DNA from: a virus
Reading direction: 5' to 3' (one strand)
DNA length: 33,878 nt
IMG/VR virus record: IMGVR_UViG_3300049893_001811
Coordinates: 1 to 33,878 of that record
In this document: positions 1 through 7,386 of the stretch, in pieces
Numbering within the stretch: the first letter of the stretch is position 1
Layout: every line of letters starts with the position of its first letter
The notes under the pieces: model-generated
The model's input: the letters and a program-made list of their open reading frames with translations, nothing else
What the model was told of the DNA's origin: nothing
The model's database searches: none
Position numbers and translations under genes: made by a program

Positions 1-1371
1 GTCGGAGTCAGGGTGCGCTCGCGCGCGCTCGTCGGCACCGAGCGCGGTACTCGCCAGTGTTTGCAAGGGATCTGACGGGTGCGCTCGTTCGACGTCCTCC
101 CGCGCTCGCTCGTCGTGAGCGCGGTCGCCGTCCAGACCGCGCTCGCGGCCCTCGAGCGCAATCCCGGCCTCGTTGTCCACAAGTTCTTCCACAGCCGCCT
201 CGGCGGCCTGGCGGCGGTACTTCACGGCCGCCTGGACCTTCTTGTAGCCGTGGCCCTTGCCGCTGGCGCGCAGTGCGTCGGACGCCTTGCGGGCCGACAC
301 GTCGACGGGCAGGCCGAGCTCGTTGAGCCGGTCGGCGATCTCCTTGGTGCCCGCCGGCCACCCGGCGCCCGTCGCGCTGACCGGCATGGCGAACGTCATG
401 GTGCCGTCGACCTCGGCGACGACGATGTCGGTGACCTCGGGGAACCAGCTCATGCGCCGGTGGGTGGCCGTGATCCGCTGGCCCGTCTCGGTGCGCTCGA
501 GGCGAATCACGACGTCGACGTCGTCGTTCTTGGCCGACGTGCCGCGCTGGCCCTTGCTGGTGTCCTTGCCGGAGTGGTCGAGGCGCTTCCAGCCGATGCC
601 GTGCTGCTTGAGCAGCAGGCCGGTGTGGCGGTAGAAGGCGCGCATGGTGTCGGCGTCGTTCTCGTCGCCCTGGATGACCCGGCTGGTGGTGTCGATGATG
701 ACGAACTTGGCGCCGACGGCGAGGGCCGCGGCGAGCAGCGCCTGGCCGCCGGCCTCGGTGTCGAGCGGCGGCAGGCTGGGCAGCAGGGCGTAGTGCAGGT
801 TGGACAGGTCGTCGTCGGGCCCGTAGCCGAACTCTGCGAGCCGGTCCCGCAGGTCCTCGAGCGTCATCTCCATGTCGACGTACAGGACGCTCATGGGCTC
901 GCTGGCGGGCTTGAGCAGGAACGGGCGGCCGGTCGCCAGGGCGGCGCAGGCGGCCAGCACCAGGTAGCTCTTGCCGGTCTTGGCCCCGGCGTAGAGCGCA
1001 TGGCTGCGCCGGAGGGCGAACAGCGGCTCGAGCAGCCACTCCTGCTCGTCGAGCTCGGCGTTCCAGAACTCGTGCCAGTCGATGAGGTAGGGCCCGAGCG
1101 GGTTGGCGCCGTCGTCGCCGACCTCGGCCGGCGGCGTGGCGTCCCACTCGGTCCAGCGGTCGGGGTCGCCGCCCGCTGCACGGATGGCGTCCTTGATGCG
1201 GGCCACCATGGCGGCGTCGGTCAGCGGGTCGCTGCCCGACTCGATGCGCTGGCGCCACTCCTCGGCCTCGAGGTGCAGCCGGGTGGTGCGCTCCTGGGGC
1301 GTCTCGCGCCTGGGCCGGTTGGCCGGCATCGGCGGCGGTGGCCCGAGGTCGGGCCGCTCGTCGTCGGTCAT
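1..1371 (-). CDS. RecA-fold AAA ATPase, RepA/DnaB-like (3' end outside window)
   Basis: The reading frame is open from the start to base 1 without a stop, so only the first 457 residues are seen. Residues 129-135 form a Walker A loop (GAKTGKS), and a hydrophobic strand ending in VIIDT at 224-228 is the Walker B. A DHSGK stretch near 265, followed by a KGQRGTSAK-like segment near 273-281, is typical of the AAA_25/RepA hexameric helicase group. In the family these proteins use ATP to load or drive replication on DNA. Two starts fit: ATG at 1371, or GTG at 1377, which would overlap the upstream TGA as GTGA; I chose ATG because it follows closely and the frame is identical. The visible C-terminus (about 400-457) is charged, repetitive and low-complexity. 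It is the last gene of the early operon in this window. Family sure; exact role (helicase, loader or recombinase) inferred. Confidence 0.82.
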   Translation of the reverse strand, partial: MTDDERPDLGPPPPMPANRPRRETPQERTTRLHLEAEEWRQRIESGSDPLTDAAMVARIKDAIRAAGGDPDRWTEWDATPPAEVGDDGANPLGPYLIDWHEFWNAELDEQEWLLEPLFALRRSHALYAGAKTGKSYLVLAACAALATGRPFLLKPASEPMSVLYVDMEMTLEDLRDRLAEFGYGPDDDLSNLHYALLPSLPPLDTEAGGQALLAAALAVGAKFVIIDTTSRVIQGDENDADTMRAFYRHTGLLLKQHGIGWKRLDHSGKDTSKGQRGTSAKNDDVDVVIRLERTETGQRITATHRRMSWFPEVTDIVVAEVDGTMTFAMPVSATGAGWPAGTKEIADRLNELGLPVDVSARKASDALRASGKGHGYKKVQAAVKYRRQAAEAAVEELVDNEAGIALEGRERGLDGDRAHDERAREDVERAHPSDPLQTLASTALGADERARAHPDSD

Positions 1372-1373
1372 GG

Positions 1374-1553
1374 TCACGCCCATTGCTCGCGCTCGGAATC
1401 GCCGCACCAGTCGTGCGGCTTCACGATCGGCCACAGCGCCACGAAGGTCGTCCCGTCATGCGCTACCGCAGGCGCGTGCCGGTGGCACTCACTCGCGTCG
1501 GCGTCGTAGTAGACGCACGCATCACAGATGCATGGGTCAGTTACCTTCTCCAC
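1374..1553 (-). CDS. Small zinc-ribbon-like protein, 59 aa
   Basis: This short gene starts at GTG 1553 behind a good ribosome site (GGAAGGAC about 6 bases upstream). Its stop overlaps the possible GTG start of the ATPase gene downstream. Four cysteines (C-x-C-x2-C near residues 8-13 and a C-H-R-H-A-P motif near 23-28) and aromatic residues between them resemble small phage and prophage metal-binding proteins with a C..C...C-R/H-R-x-A-P pattern. A zinc-binding role is inferred from this pattern alone; the target is unknown. It sits between the possible ssDNA-binding protein and the ATPase, so a role in replication is plausible by context only. Confidence 0.7.
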   Translation of the reverse strand: MEKVTDPCICDACVYYDADASECHRHAPAVAHDGTTFVALWPIVKPHDWCGDSEREQWA

Positions 1554-1589
1554 TGCTTGTCCTTCCGATCTCAATGGGTGGTCGAGCAC

Positions 1590-1621
1590 GGCCCGGCAGG
1601 AGCTCCACCTCCTGCCGGGCC
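1590..1621 (-). terminator. 13-bp perfect hairpin between two early genes
   Basis: Bases 1590-1602 and 1609-1621 are perfect inverted complements (13 bp, all GC-rich) with a 6-base loop at 1603-1608. The hairpin lies just after the stop of the ssDNA-binding-like gene and ends 36 bases before the next start. No T tract follows on the minus strand, so it may be an inefficient or factor-dependent terminator, an attenuator, or a 3' stabiliser of the upstream message. Confidence 0.6.
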
Positions 1622-1627
1622 GACCGC

Positions 1628-2023
1628 TCAGAAGTCGTCGTCGGGCGCGGCGTCGGGGCCCGGCGTGCCGGTCAGCTCCTCGACCTCGCCCGGCTTGGCG
1701 TCGCGGGCCTGGACGGTGAACTCCTTGCCGACGCCCTTGGGCGCCTCGTAGGTGCCCGACCAGGTCACCCGGCAGATGCGGCCCAGGCCGAGCTTGGGCG
1801 CACCGTTGGCCAGGTTGCGCTTGAGGCTGGCCTGGCTGCCGTTGATGATGACGTTGCCCTCGGTCGTGCCCAGCACGATCTGCGGCACGGGCTGGCCGTT
1901 GAAGTCGGTGCCGCCGTCCACGCTGTACGCGACGATGACGCCCTGGTAGAAGTCGCCCACGTTCTCCCACTTGGCGTAGGAACCGGTGACGCTGCCGACG
2001 TCCTCAAAGTCGTCGATGCTCAT
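1628..2023 (-). CDS. Possible single-stranded DNA-binding protein, 131 aa
   Basis: The protein begins at ATG 2023 after a GAGAGGGC ribosome site. It is predicted to be mostly beta-strand in its middle, with alternating hydrophobic residues, glycines and basic residues (for example K-R-N-L near 88-91). It ends in a flexible Pro/Ala/Asp tail finishing D-D-D-F. Bacterial SSB proteins end in an acidic tail closing with a Phe that recruits partner proteins, so tail and neighbourhood (exonuclease, ATPase, nucleases) suggest ssDNA binding. I do not recognise a diagnostic OB-fold motif, so the function is inferred. It is the only early gene bounded on both sides by gaps holding hairpins or repeats, which could give it its own expression level. 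Confidence 0.55.
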   Translation of the reverse strand: MSIDDFEDVGSVTGSYAKWENVGDFYQGVIVAYSVDGGTDFNGQPVPQIVLGTTEGNVIINGSQASLKRNLANGAPKLGLGRICRVTWSGTYEAPKGVGKEFTVQARDAKPGEVEELTGTPGPDAAPDDDF

Positions 2024-2044
2024 GTTGATGCCCTCTCTGTGGCT

Positions 2045-2079
2045 GTTGCTTGTTGCTTGCGGTCGGCCGGTCGGCCGGC
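2045..2079. repeat. Two adjacent short tandem duplications in a 59-base gap
   Basis: GTTGCTT is repeated directly at 2045-2051 and 2052-2058, and GGTCGGCC at 2061-2068 and 2069-2076. Bases 2066-2070 and 2075-2079 can also pair as a 5-bp stem with a 4-base loop. The gap lies after the coiled-coil gene and before the ssDNA-binding-like gene on the minus strand. No T tract is seen, so termination is uncertain. Confidence 0.5.
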
Positions 2080-2082
2080 GCT

Positions 2083-2286
2083 CTAGGTGGCCAGCCGCGC
2101 GAGCTGCTGCTCGATGCGGCGGACCTCGGTCTGTGCGGCCGACAGCGCCTGGCGCAGCCGGTCATTCTCCTGCTCAGTGGCTTCCATCTCGTCGATGAGC
2201 CGGCCGAGGTCGGTAGCCGTGACGTGGAGCACCTGGGCGCCGTCGAACTGCCTGACGAACACCCGCCAGTACGGCGAGCGGCTCAC
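2083..2286 (-). CDS. Small coiled-coil protein, 67 aa
   Basis: GTG at 2286 overlaps the TGA of the methyltransferase gene (GTGA), fixing the start by translational coupling. The first 30 residues look like a small beta-containing segment (W8, V9-F10, then a D-L-G-R-L turn). Residues 30-65 form a long heptad-like helix with Leu/Ile/Ala in core positions and many Glu, Gln and Arg, predicting a coiled coil. It ends with TAG. No family was recognised. Its fixed coupling to the DNA methyltransferase could mean an accessory subunit, but that is guesswork. Confidence 0.65.
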   Translation of the reverse strand: MSRSPYWRVFVRQFDGAQVLHVTATDLGRLIDEMEATEQENDRLRQALSAAQTEVRRIEQQLARLAT

Positions 2287-3434
2287 GCCGCGCCCTCCTG
2301 CTCGACGACGTCGAGAAACATCCCGCACCGCTTGCGAGCGAGGTCGGCGTTCCTGGCGTCGAGGTCGATCCCGACGGCGTCCCGGCCGAGGCCGTTCGCT
2401 ACTGCGAGGGTCGTCCCGCTCCCGGCGAACGGGTCGAGGACGATCCCGCGCCGGTAGTCCTCGTGGCCGCAGTCGGTCCAGCCGGTGGTCGTTGCGTTCC
2501 GAACGGCCGTATGGCCGACGCCGCCGCCGGTGGGCCCGTTGCGTTCGGCGTCGCGTTGCTCTGACGCGTACGGCGAAGGGGTGACTTCCACCATCCGCCG
2601 CCGCGGTTCCCCGCAGGTCCGGCAGACGTGCTGCGGGCACATCGCGAGCACCGGCCGGACGAGGAGCAACCGCGGCCAGGTCGCGTAGTGGGAGCCCTTG
2701 TACGCCTCGGGCGAGACCTTCCACCAGTCGAGCGGCGGCGCGCCGGAGGGGTTCTGTGGACACTGCTGAGGTCCACGTTCGCCGCCCTTGTCGTTGGCGG
2801 TGTGCTGCTCGTCGGCTCGGTCGTTCGGAGTCCGCACCGCGTCGAGGTCGAACCACCGGGTCCGCGACCGCGTGGCGATGACCATGACCGACGTCGCCGG
2901 TCGGAACTTGTCGCCCAGGGCGCCGACCGGCGGGTTCGGCCGGACCCACCGCACCAGGTTGCGGACCCGCCACATACCGGCCGGCGACTCCTCGCCGGTG
3001 AGGACGTTCCGGCCGTAGGCGAGGCAAGCGGCGTACAGCTCGGGGACGATGCACAGAGACTTTGCAAGCGGCCAGCCATCGCGCTTGTCGGAGCCGGCGT
3101 AGGTGTCCTTTGCCGTCTGCGTTCGCTTGCCGTCGCCCTTGAGGTCGCCGCCAGAGCCACCGCTCCCCGAGTACGAGTCCCCGAGCTCAACGGCGATCGA
3201 CCCGTGGGGCGCGAGCACGCGTCCCCATTCGGCGGTCAGGGCGAGGAGGGTGTCGAGGAACTCGGCCGGCGTCGGCTCCTGGCCGATCTCGCGACCCTTG
3301 TCGGGATGGTCGTCGGGAAGGTACGACCGGAGCGCCAGGAACGGCGGCGATGTCAGGACGAGGTCGACGCACCCGTCGGCCATCGTCCCGAGGACGTCGA
3401 AGACGTCTCCCACGTGGTAGGTGCTGGCAGTCAT
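2283..3434 (-). CDS. Beta-class DNA methyltransferase (N4-cytosine or N6-adenine), 383 aa
   Basis: The catalytic motif IV is TSPPF at residues 28-32 and the AdoMet-binding motif I is DPFAGSGTT at 334-342. The order IV before I defines the beta class; SPPF/SPPY is commonest in N4-cytosine enzymes, so m4C is somewhat favoured. An inserted cluster with C266, H269, C271, C274 and C322-G-H looks like a zinc finger just before motif I. No restriction endonuclease is next to it, so it is best read as an orphan phage enzyme that protects DNA from host restriction. ATG at 3434 overlaps the upstream stop (ATGA), and the stop overlaps the next gene (GTGA). Specificity cannot be read from sequence. Confidence 0.9.
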   Translation of the reverse strand: MTASTYHVGDVFDVLGTMADGCVDLVLTSPPFLALRSYLPDDHPDKGREIGQEPTPAEFLDTLLALTAEWGRVLAPHGSIAVELGDSYSGSGGSGGDLKGDGKRTQTAKDTYAGSDKRDGWPLAKSLCIVPELYAACLAYGRNVLTGEESPAGMWRVRNLVRWVRPNPPVGALGDKFRPATSVMVIATRSRTRWFDLDAVRTPNDRADEQHTANDKGGERGPQQCPQNPSGAPPLDWWKVSPEAYKGSHYATWPRLLLVRPVLAMCPQHVCRTCGEPRRRMVEVTPSPYASEQRDAERNGPTGGGVGHTAVRNATTTGWTDCGHEDYRRGIVLDPFAGSGTTLAVANGLGRDAVGIDLDARNADLARKRCGMFLDVVEQEGAA

Positions 3435-3694
3435 CCGTCCCCCTTGATGGGCTTGCCCCACGGCAGGTCGCCCAGGGCGTCGTAGAGGCGTCCGTCGCTG
3501 GGCCGCAGCTCGCCGTTGAAGCTGTTGGCGTTGCGGTGGGCGGCCACGGCGCAGCGCAGCCGCAGCAGCTCCTCCTCGAGCTCGCAGATGCGGTCCGACG
3601 CCCGTGCGAGCAGGCCGGTGTCGAAGTGCTTGCCGACCTCGGCGCACTCCTGGGCGGCCAGCAGGTCGTCGGGCAGGCTCGTGGTGCCGCTCAC
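3431..3694 (-). CDS. Small helical protein of unknown function, 87 aa
   Basis: The start is GTG 3694, overlapping the stop of the exonuclease gene as GTGA, and the stop overlaps the methyltransferase start as ATGA. Residues 10-55 are a Leu/Glu-rich helix (around I37-C-E-L-E-E-E-L-L) likely to dimerise. A polar segment with N57-A-N-S-F-N and a G-R-L-Y-D-A-L-G-D-L motif follow. No family recognised. It may be a partner of the exonuclease or methyltransferase, judging only from coupling. Confidence 0.65.
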   Translation of the reverse strand: MSGTTSLPDDLLAAQECAEVGKHFDTGLLARASDRICELEEELLRLRCAVAAHRNANSFNGELRPSDGRLYDALGDLPWGKPIKGDG

Positions 3695-5220
3695 GACGCC
3701 ACCTCCTCGCCGTCGATGCCGTTGGCGTCGGTGTCGCACGCCAGGTCGGCGAGCTGCGTGGCCTCGTCGAGCGACAGCGACCCGAGGACGCCGCCGACGG
3801 TCACGCCCTGCTGCTCGGCCAGGTCGCCGACGACGTCGACGAGCAGGCGCCGCACGAGGGCCGCACCGGCCTCGGGCCCGTCGGCCTTCTCGGCGATGCG
3901 TGCCAGGTACATGGCGGCCCGGCTGACCTCGAACGCCCACAGGGTGACGTGCTTGCCGCGGCCCATCTTGAAGTCGGCCGAGCCTTCCTCGACGGCCTCG
4001 GCCTGCCACACCTTGATCCACGCCTTGACGCCGGCCGACTGGCGGCGGGCCCGCTCGCGCAGCATCTGCAGCGCACCGGCGTCGACGGGGCCGCCGAGCT
4101 CGGGCCGCTGGCGAATCGGTACGACCTCGGCGACCTGCACGGCCGGGGCCGGGGGCTCGACGGGCAGCGGCTCGTCGGACCAGGGCAGCTCGAAGACGCG
4201 CTCGATGGCGTCCATCTGCTCGTCGGTCCACTCCTCCGCGGCCTTGGGGCCACGGACGCCGGGCAGCTCGGCCTGCCACTTGGCCTTGACGTCGAACGGC
4301 AGGGTGGCGAGCAGGCGCTGGCGGCGTCGCTCGAGCAGGTCGTCGGCCCCAGTGCCGGGGAACGCCTCGGCCACGAGCTCTGCCGTGGGCCGTTCGTCGT
4401 TCGTGGCGGCAGGAACCTCGAACGCCGTGAGCAGGTCACGGCGGCTGCGCCAGCGGTGGGCGAAGACGGCGTGGTCGAGCGCCTCGCGCCCGGCGGTGAT
4501 GTCGAGCCACTTGAGCGTGGCCGGACCGCCCTTGGCGGGCAGGTGGCAGATGATGGCCCGCTCCTGGTCGACCTCGGGCATGGGCCGGTGCGTCTCGGCG
4601 TGCGGGTCGTACAGCGTCTCGGCCGCTGCATAGATGCTCAACTGGACCGCATACCCGCCACTTCCGTACGCCACGCTGGACCCAGTTTTCAGGTCGAAGA
4701 TGTAGCGGCGGCCGCCCACCATGACGTGGCAGTCGGCCATGCCGGCGATGCCGAGCTCGGCGAGGACGTGGATCTGCTCCACGGCGTCGAGGCAGACCGT
4801 CACGCCGTGGGCGTCCATGACGCGCCGGTACTCGGCGATCCGCTCGGCGAACGCCTCGGGCACCTCGGCCGCCGGGTCGAGGTTGACCTTCTCGACGACC
4901 CGGTGCAGGGCGGTGCCCATCGACGCCGCAGCGTCGGCGCCCGAGGCGTCGAGGGCCTTCTGGCAGACGCTGTTGAGCGTGTCCTTGTCGTCGATCGTCG
5001 TCGACTGCACCTGGGCGAGCAGGTCGGGCCGCGACGCCAGGCCGACGGCGACGTGGCGCTGCTGCCACTTCTCGATGGCGTGGCGGCTGTCGAGCAGACC
5101 GCTGATGGTCGTGGCCCTGGTCATGGCGACCGGCTTGCCGCCGCCCTCGGGCGTGATGAGGTAGCGGCCCCAGCGGTCCCGCCTCGGTCCCTCGCCGACC
5201 GTCTCCATCTCGTTGCTCAT
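3691..5220 (-). CDS. Cas4/RecB-like PD-(D/E)XK exonuclease, 509 aa
   Basis: The N-terminal half carries the RecB-nuclease signature: a G-T-A-L-H motif with H106, D163 after a hydrophobic strand, D176-x-K178 in the strand Y-I-F-D-L-K, and Q193-x3-Y197 (the QxxxY motif that helps bind DNA). In phages these enzymes resect double-stranded ends for recombination or process replication intermediates. The C-terminal part (about 340-509) is Pro-rich then helical, and carries no motif I know. ATG 5220 has a good ribosome site (GGAAGGAC, about 8 bases upstream) and also overlaps the WhiB stop (ATGA). The family's usual catalytic residues all appear intact. No RecT-type partner was seen; the ssDNA-binding-like gene nearby may fill that role. 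Confidence 0.85.
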   Translation of the reverse strand: MSNEMETVGEGPRRDRWGRYLITPEGGGKPVAMTRATTISGLLDSRHAIEKWQQRHVAVGLASRPDLLAQVQSTTIDDKDTLNSVCQKALDASGADAAASMGTALHRVVEKVNLDPAAEVPEAFAERIAEYRRVMDAHGVTVCLDAVEQIHVLAELGIAGMADCHVMVGGRRYIFDLKTGSSVAYGSGGYAVQLSIYAAAETLYDPHAETHRPMPEVDQERAIICHLPAKGGPATLKWLDITAGREALDHAVFAHRWRSRRDLLTAFEVPAATNDERPTAELVAEAFPGTGADDLLERRRQRLLATLPFDVKAKWQAELPGVRGPKAAEEWTDEQMDAIERVFELPWSDEPLPVEPPAPAVQVAEVVPIRQRPELGGPVDAGALQMLRERARRQSAGVKAWIKVWQAEAVEEGSADFKMGRGKHVTLWAFEVSRAAMYLARIAEKADGPEAGAALVRRLLVDVVGDLAEQQGVTVGGVLGSLSLDEATQLADLACDTDANGIDGEEVAS

Positions 5221-5570
5221 GGCTGGTGTCCTTCCTTCTTCATGGCTGTTCTCTGTCGGATGTCGGTGCCGCCCCAGGTCCCCGCCTGCGGGTGGTGGTC
5301 GAGCGCGTAGGCCAGGCACTCGACCTGGACGCCGCAGGACTCGCAGAGGGTCCGTGCGGCGACGATCTCGGCCATGCCCCGTCGTCCGGCGCCGGGCGGC
5401 GGCACGAACAGGTCGGCGGCCTTGGCATGGCCGAACGTCCAGGCGAGCGTGAGGGCCCGCTCGGTGCGGCACTCGCCATGGGCCATCCACGACGGTCGCC
5501 GCTCTGCCAGGTCGAGCAGCTCGTCGACGCTCATCGGCTCGTCGCTGGTGGGGCGCTCGAAGTAGGTCAC
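5217..5570 (-). CDS. WhiB-family iron-sulfur transcription factor, 117 aa
   Basis: Four cysteines are in WhiB spacing: C34, then C76-x2-C79-x5-C85. The G-[TVI]-W-G-G turn of the family is at 97-101, followed by a basic tail (R-Q-R, K-K). WhiB proteins hold a 4Fe-4S cluster and regulate by binding the primary sigma factor; phage copies (for example TM4 gp49) are known to affect host WhiB functions and superinfection. GTG 5570 overlaps the methyltransferase stop (GTGA), with a GAGGTGG ribosome site upstream. A longer N-terminus is blocked by the upstream gene. A likely role is phage or host transcription control. Confidence 0.9.
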   Translation of the reverse strand: MTYFERPTSDEPMSVDELLDLAERRPSWMAHGECRTERALTLAWTFGHAKAADLFVPPPGAGRRGMAEIVAARTLCESCGVQVECLAYALDHHPQAGTWGGTDIRQRTAMKKEGHQP

Positions 5571-6901
5571 TCGTCCACCTCGTCGAACAGGGAGACCGCG
5601 CCGGGCGTCTCTTTGCGGACCTGCGTCGGACCCTGGACCGGGCCGAACCTGGCCTCCCGCTCCGCCCAGGCGACGCGGCCCTCGATAAGGGGCAGGTAGT
5701 CGGCGGTTAGTTCGATCCCGACGGCGTCGAAGCCCTCCAGCACCGCGGCGGCGAGCGTGGTGCCGCTCCCGGCGAAGGGCTCCAGCACGGTCCCGCCGGG
5801 CGGGGTCACGAGCCGGACGAGCCACCGCATGAGGTCGAGCGGCTTGACGGTCGGGTGGAAGTTCTGCTTTATGGTTTCGTTGCGGTTGCGTCGCTCCCAC
5901 GACCCTCCGCTCGGCCTCTCGTCGCCGACCTGCATTTGCACCTCCGGCAGTCCGTCGAGCCCGGCGTTCCGCTCGGCGCGGTCGGGCTTGGCGACGTAGC
6001 GGAAGGAGGTCAGGTCGTCGTCGGTGAACCCGGCCACGGTGAAGAACCGCGAGGCGCCCGCCTCGTCGTCCCCGCTCTGCCGGTCGAGCACCTCGGCGGC
6101 CTCGGGGTCGAGGACGACGTTCGCGGGCCAGCGGCCGAGGCCGTCGACCGGCTTCCCGAAGTCACCGTTCAGTACGTCGCCGAGGATTCCGTTACTGGGT
6201 CCCGCAGTGCACCCGGCTGTCCCGCCGTCCGTCCCCACCCGGCACCCGTCGACGTTCAGGGCGCCGGTGCCGTGGGCCAGGACGTTCGCCGCCACGGTCC
6301 CCGCCAGCGGCTTGCGGGCCACGACGACCGGCTCGTGGGCGGGCTTGAGCGCGGTGCCCCACCCTTCCCACCTGGCGGCCTCCGGCGTGGCGGGCGCGGT
6401 GATAAGCGCCGAGGCAAGTCGCGTTTGCGTTGTGCTGGACCCGAGTCCGTGTCCGAAGGCGCCAGTCCCGCTCGAATGGCCGCTCAGGTGGTAGCCAGGC
6501 CGGTCCAGCTTGTCCCCCACGACCTCCCGCTCCGCGCCCGCCGCCTTGTCGATCGCCTTCGAGACGTCGAGCGACTTCGGGAAGCCGGACCCGTAGAGCC
6601 AGTGGATGGAGTCGCGGACCTCGAACCCGGCGTCCTCGACGGCGCAGGCGAGGCGGTGGTAGGTGCGGGTCCCGCCGAACGCCAGGAGGTGCCCGCCGGG
6701 CTTCAGGACCCGGAGGACCTCGGCCCAAAGGGCGGCGTCGTAGGCGACGCCCTGGGCGTCCCACGCCTTGCCCATGAACCCGAGCTCGTAGGGCGGGTCG
6801 GTCACGACGGCGTCGACCGAGGCGTCGGGAAGGCCGGCGAGGACCTCGCGGCAGTCGCCGTGGTGGAGCGTCACGCGCCGGGTGGTGAGGTGCGGGGTCA
6901 C
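5567..6901 (-). CDS. Second beta-class DNA methyltransferase, 444 aa
   Basis: Motif IV is TDPPY at residues 34-38 and motif I is EPFAGSGTT at 374-382, preceded by an H-P-T-V-K-P segment typical of N6_N4_Mtase enzymes. The order is again beta class; DPPY is usual for N6-adenine methylation. The large middle region (about 100-330) is the probable target-recognition part. It shares no close similarity with the first methyltransferase except the motifs, so two different specificities are likely. GTG 6901 overlaps the nuclease stop (GTGA). No cognate endonuclease is visible, so host-restriction evasion or epigenetic control are the plausible roles. Confidence 0.9.
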   Translation of the reverse strand: MTPHLTTRRVTLHHGDCREVLAGLPDASVDAVVTDPPYELGFMGKAWDAQGVAYDAALWAEVLRVLKPGGHLLAFGGTRTYHRLACAVEDAGFEVRDSIHWLYGSGFPKSLDVSKAIDKAAGAEREVVGDKLDRPGYHLSGHSSGTGAFGHGLGSSTTQTRLASALITAPATPEAARWEGWGTALKPAHEPVVVARKPLAGTVAANVLAHGTGALNVDGCRVGTDGGTAGCTAGPSNGILGDVLNGDFGKPVDGLGRWPANVVLDPEAAEVLDRQSGDDEAGASRFFTVAGFTDDDLTSFRYVAKPDRAERNAGLDGLPEVQMQVGDERPSGGSWERRNRNETIKQNFHPTVKPLDLMRWLVRLVTPPGGTVLEPFAGSGTTLAAAVLEGFDAVGIELTADYLPLIEGRVAWAEREARFGPVQGPTQVRKETPGAVSLFDEVDE

Positions 6902-7386
6902 GCCGACGTCCTCGCTGCGTGGCAGAGGGCCCTGAACCGCACGACGGCCCAGCGCCGCCCGTTGCGGTCCGACCACACGACGGCGTCGTGGCGCGACAGC
7001 CACAGGTCGGCCTGGCAGGTCGTCGACGGCCGGGTGACGAGGATCTCGTGCCCGTCGAGGCGCACCAGCCAGTCGTCGTAGGGCAGGACGCAGACGTCCT
7101 CGCCGACGTCCCGGCTGCCCTCGGTCTTGCGGACGACGACCGGCACGAGCGTCTCGCCCGCCTGCCGCTCGGCCTGGCGCAGCCACGCCGGCCACGCCGT
7201 GTCGGCGACGTTCTTGCACTCGATGGCGACGCCCACCGGGCCGACGACGTCGCCGGGCTGGTGCGTGCCCGAGTGACCGAGCACCGAACGGGTCGTGGCG
7301 GCCTCGGGGTAGCCCGAGCGCCGCAGGTAGTGGACGACCTCGAGCTCGTAGCGGTGGCCCTTGCGCCGCGAGTAGGCCCCGGTCAC
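6898..7386 (-). CDS. Holliday-junction-resolvase-like endonuclease, 162 aa
   Basis: The residues E14 (in a helix following a basic N-terminus), D46 (P-G-D-V-V) and E56-x-K58 (I-E-C-K-N) match the Hjc/VSR-like PD-(D/E)XK nuclease pattern found in phage junction resolvases. A conserved W-P-A-W-L-R-Q-A helix follows, as in related actinophage nucleases. The C-terminal 50 residues are an unassigned beta-rich region. GTG 7386 overlaps the upstream WhiB stop (GTGA). Its likely task is to cut branched DNA formed by replication or recombination before packaging. Other nuclease roles are possible. Confidence 0.75.
   Translation of the reverse strand: MTGAYSRRKGHRYELEVVHYLRRSGYPEAATTRSVLGHSGTHQPGDVVGPVGVAIECKNVADTAWPAWLRQAERQAGETLVPVVVRKTEGSRDVGEDVCVLPYDDWLVRLDGHEILVTRPSTTCQADLWLSRHDAVVWSDRNGRRWAVVRFRALCHAARTSA

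Noticed and set aside
79-1509. Long plus-strand open frame opposite the ATPase gene
   Set aside because: It is a GC-rich antisense shadow; the minus-strand frame has Walker motifs and normal composition.
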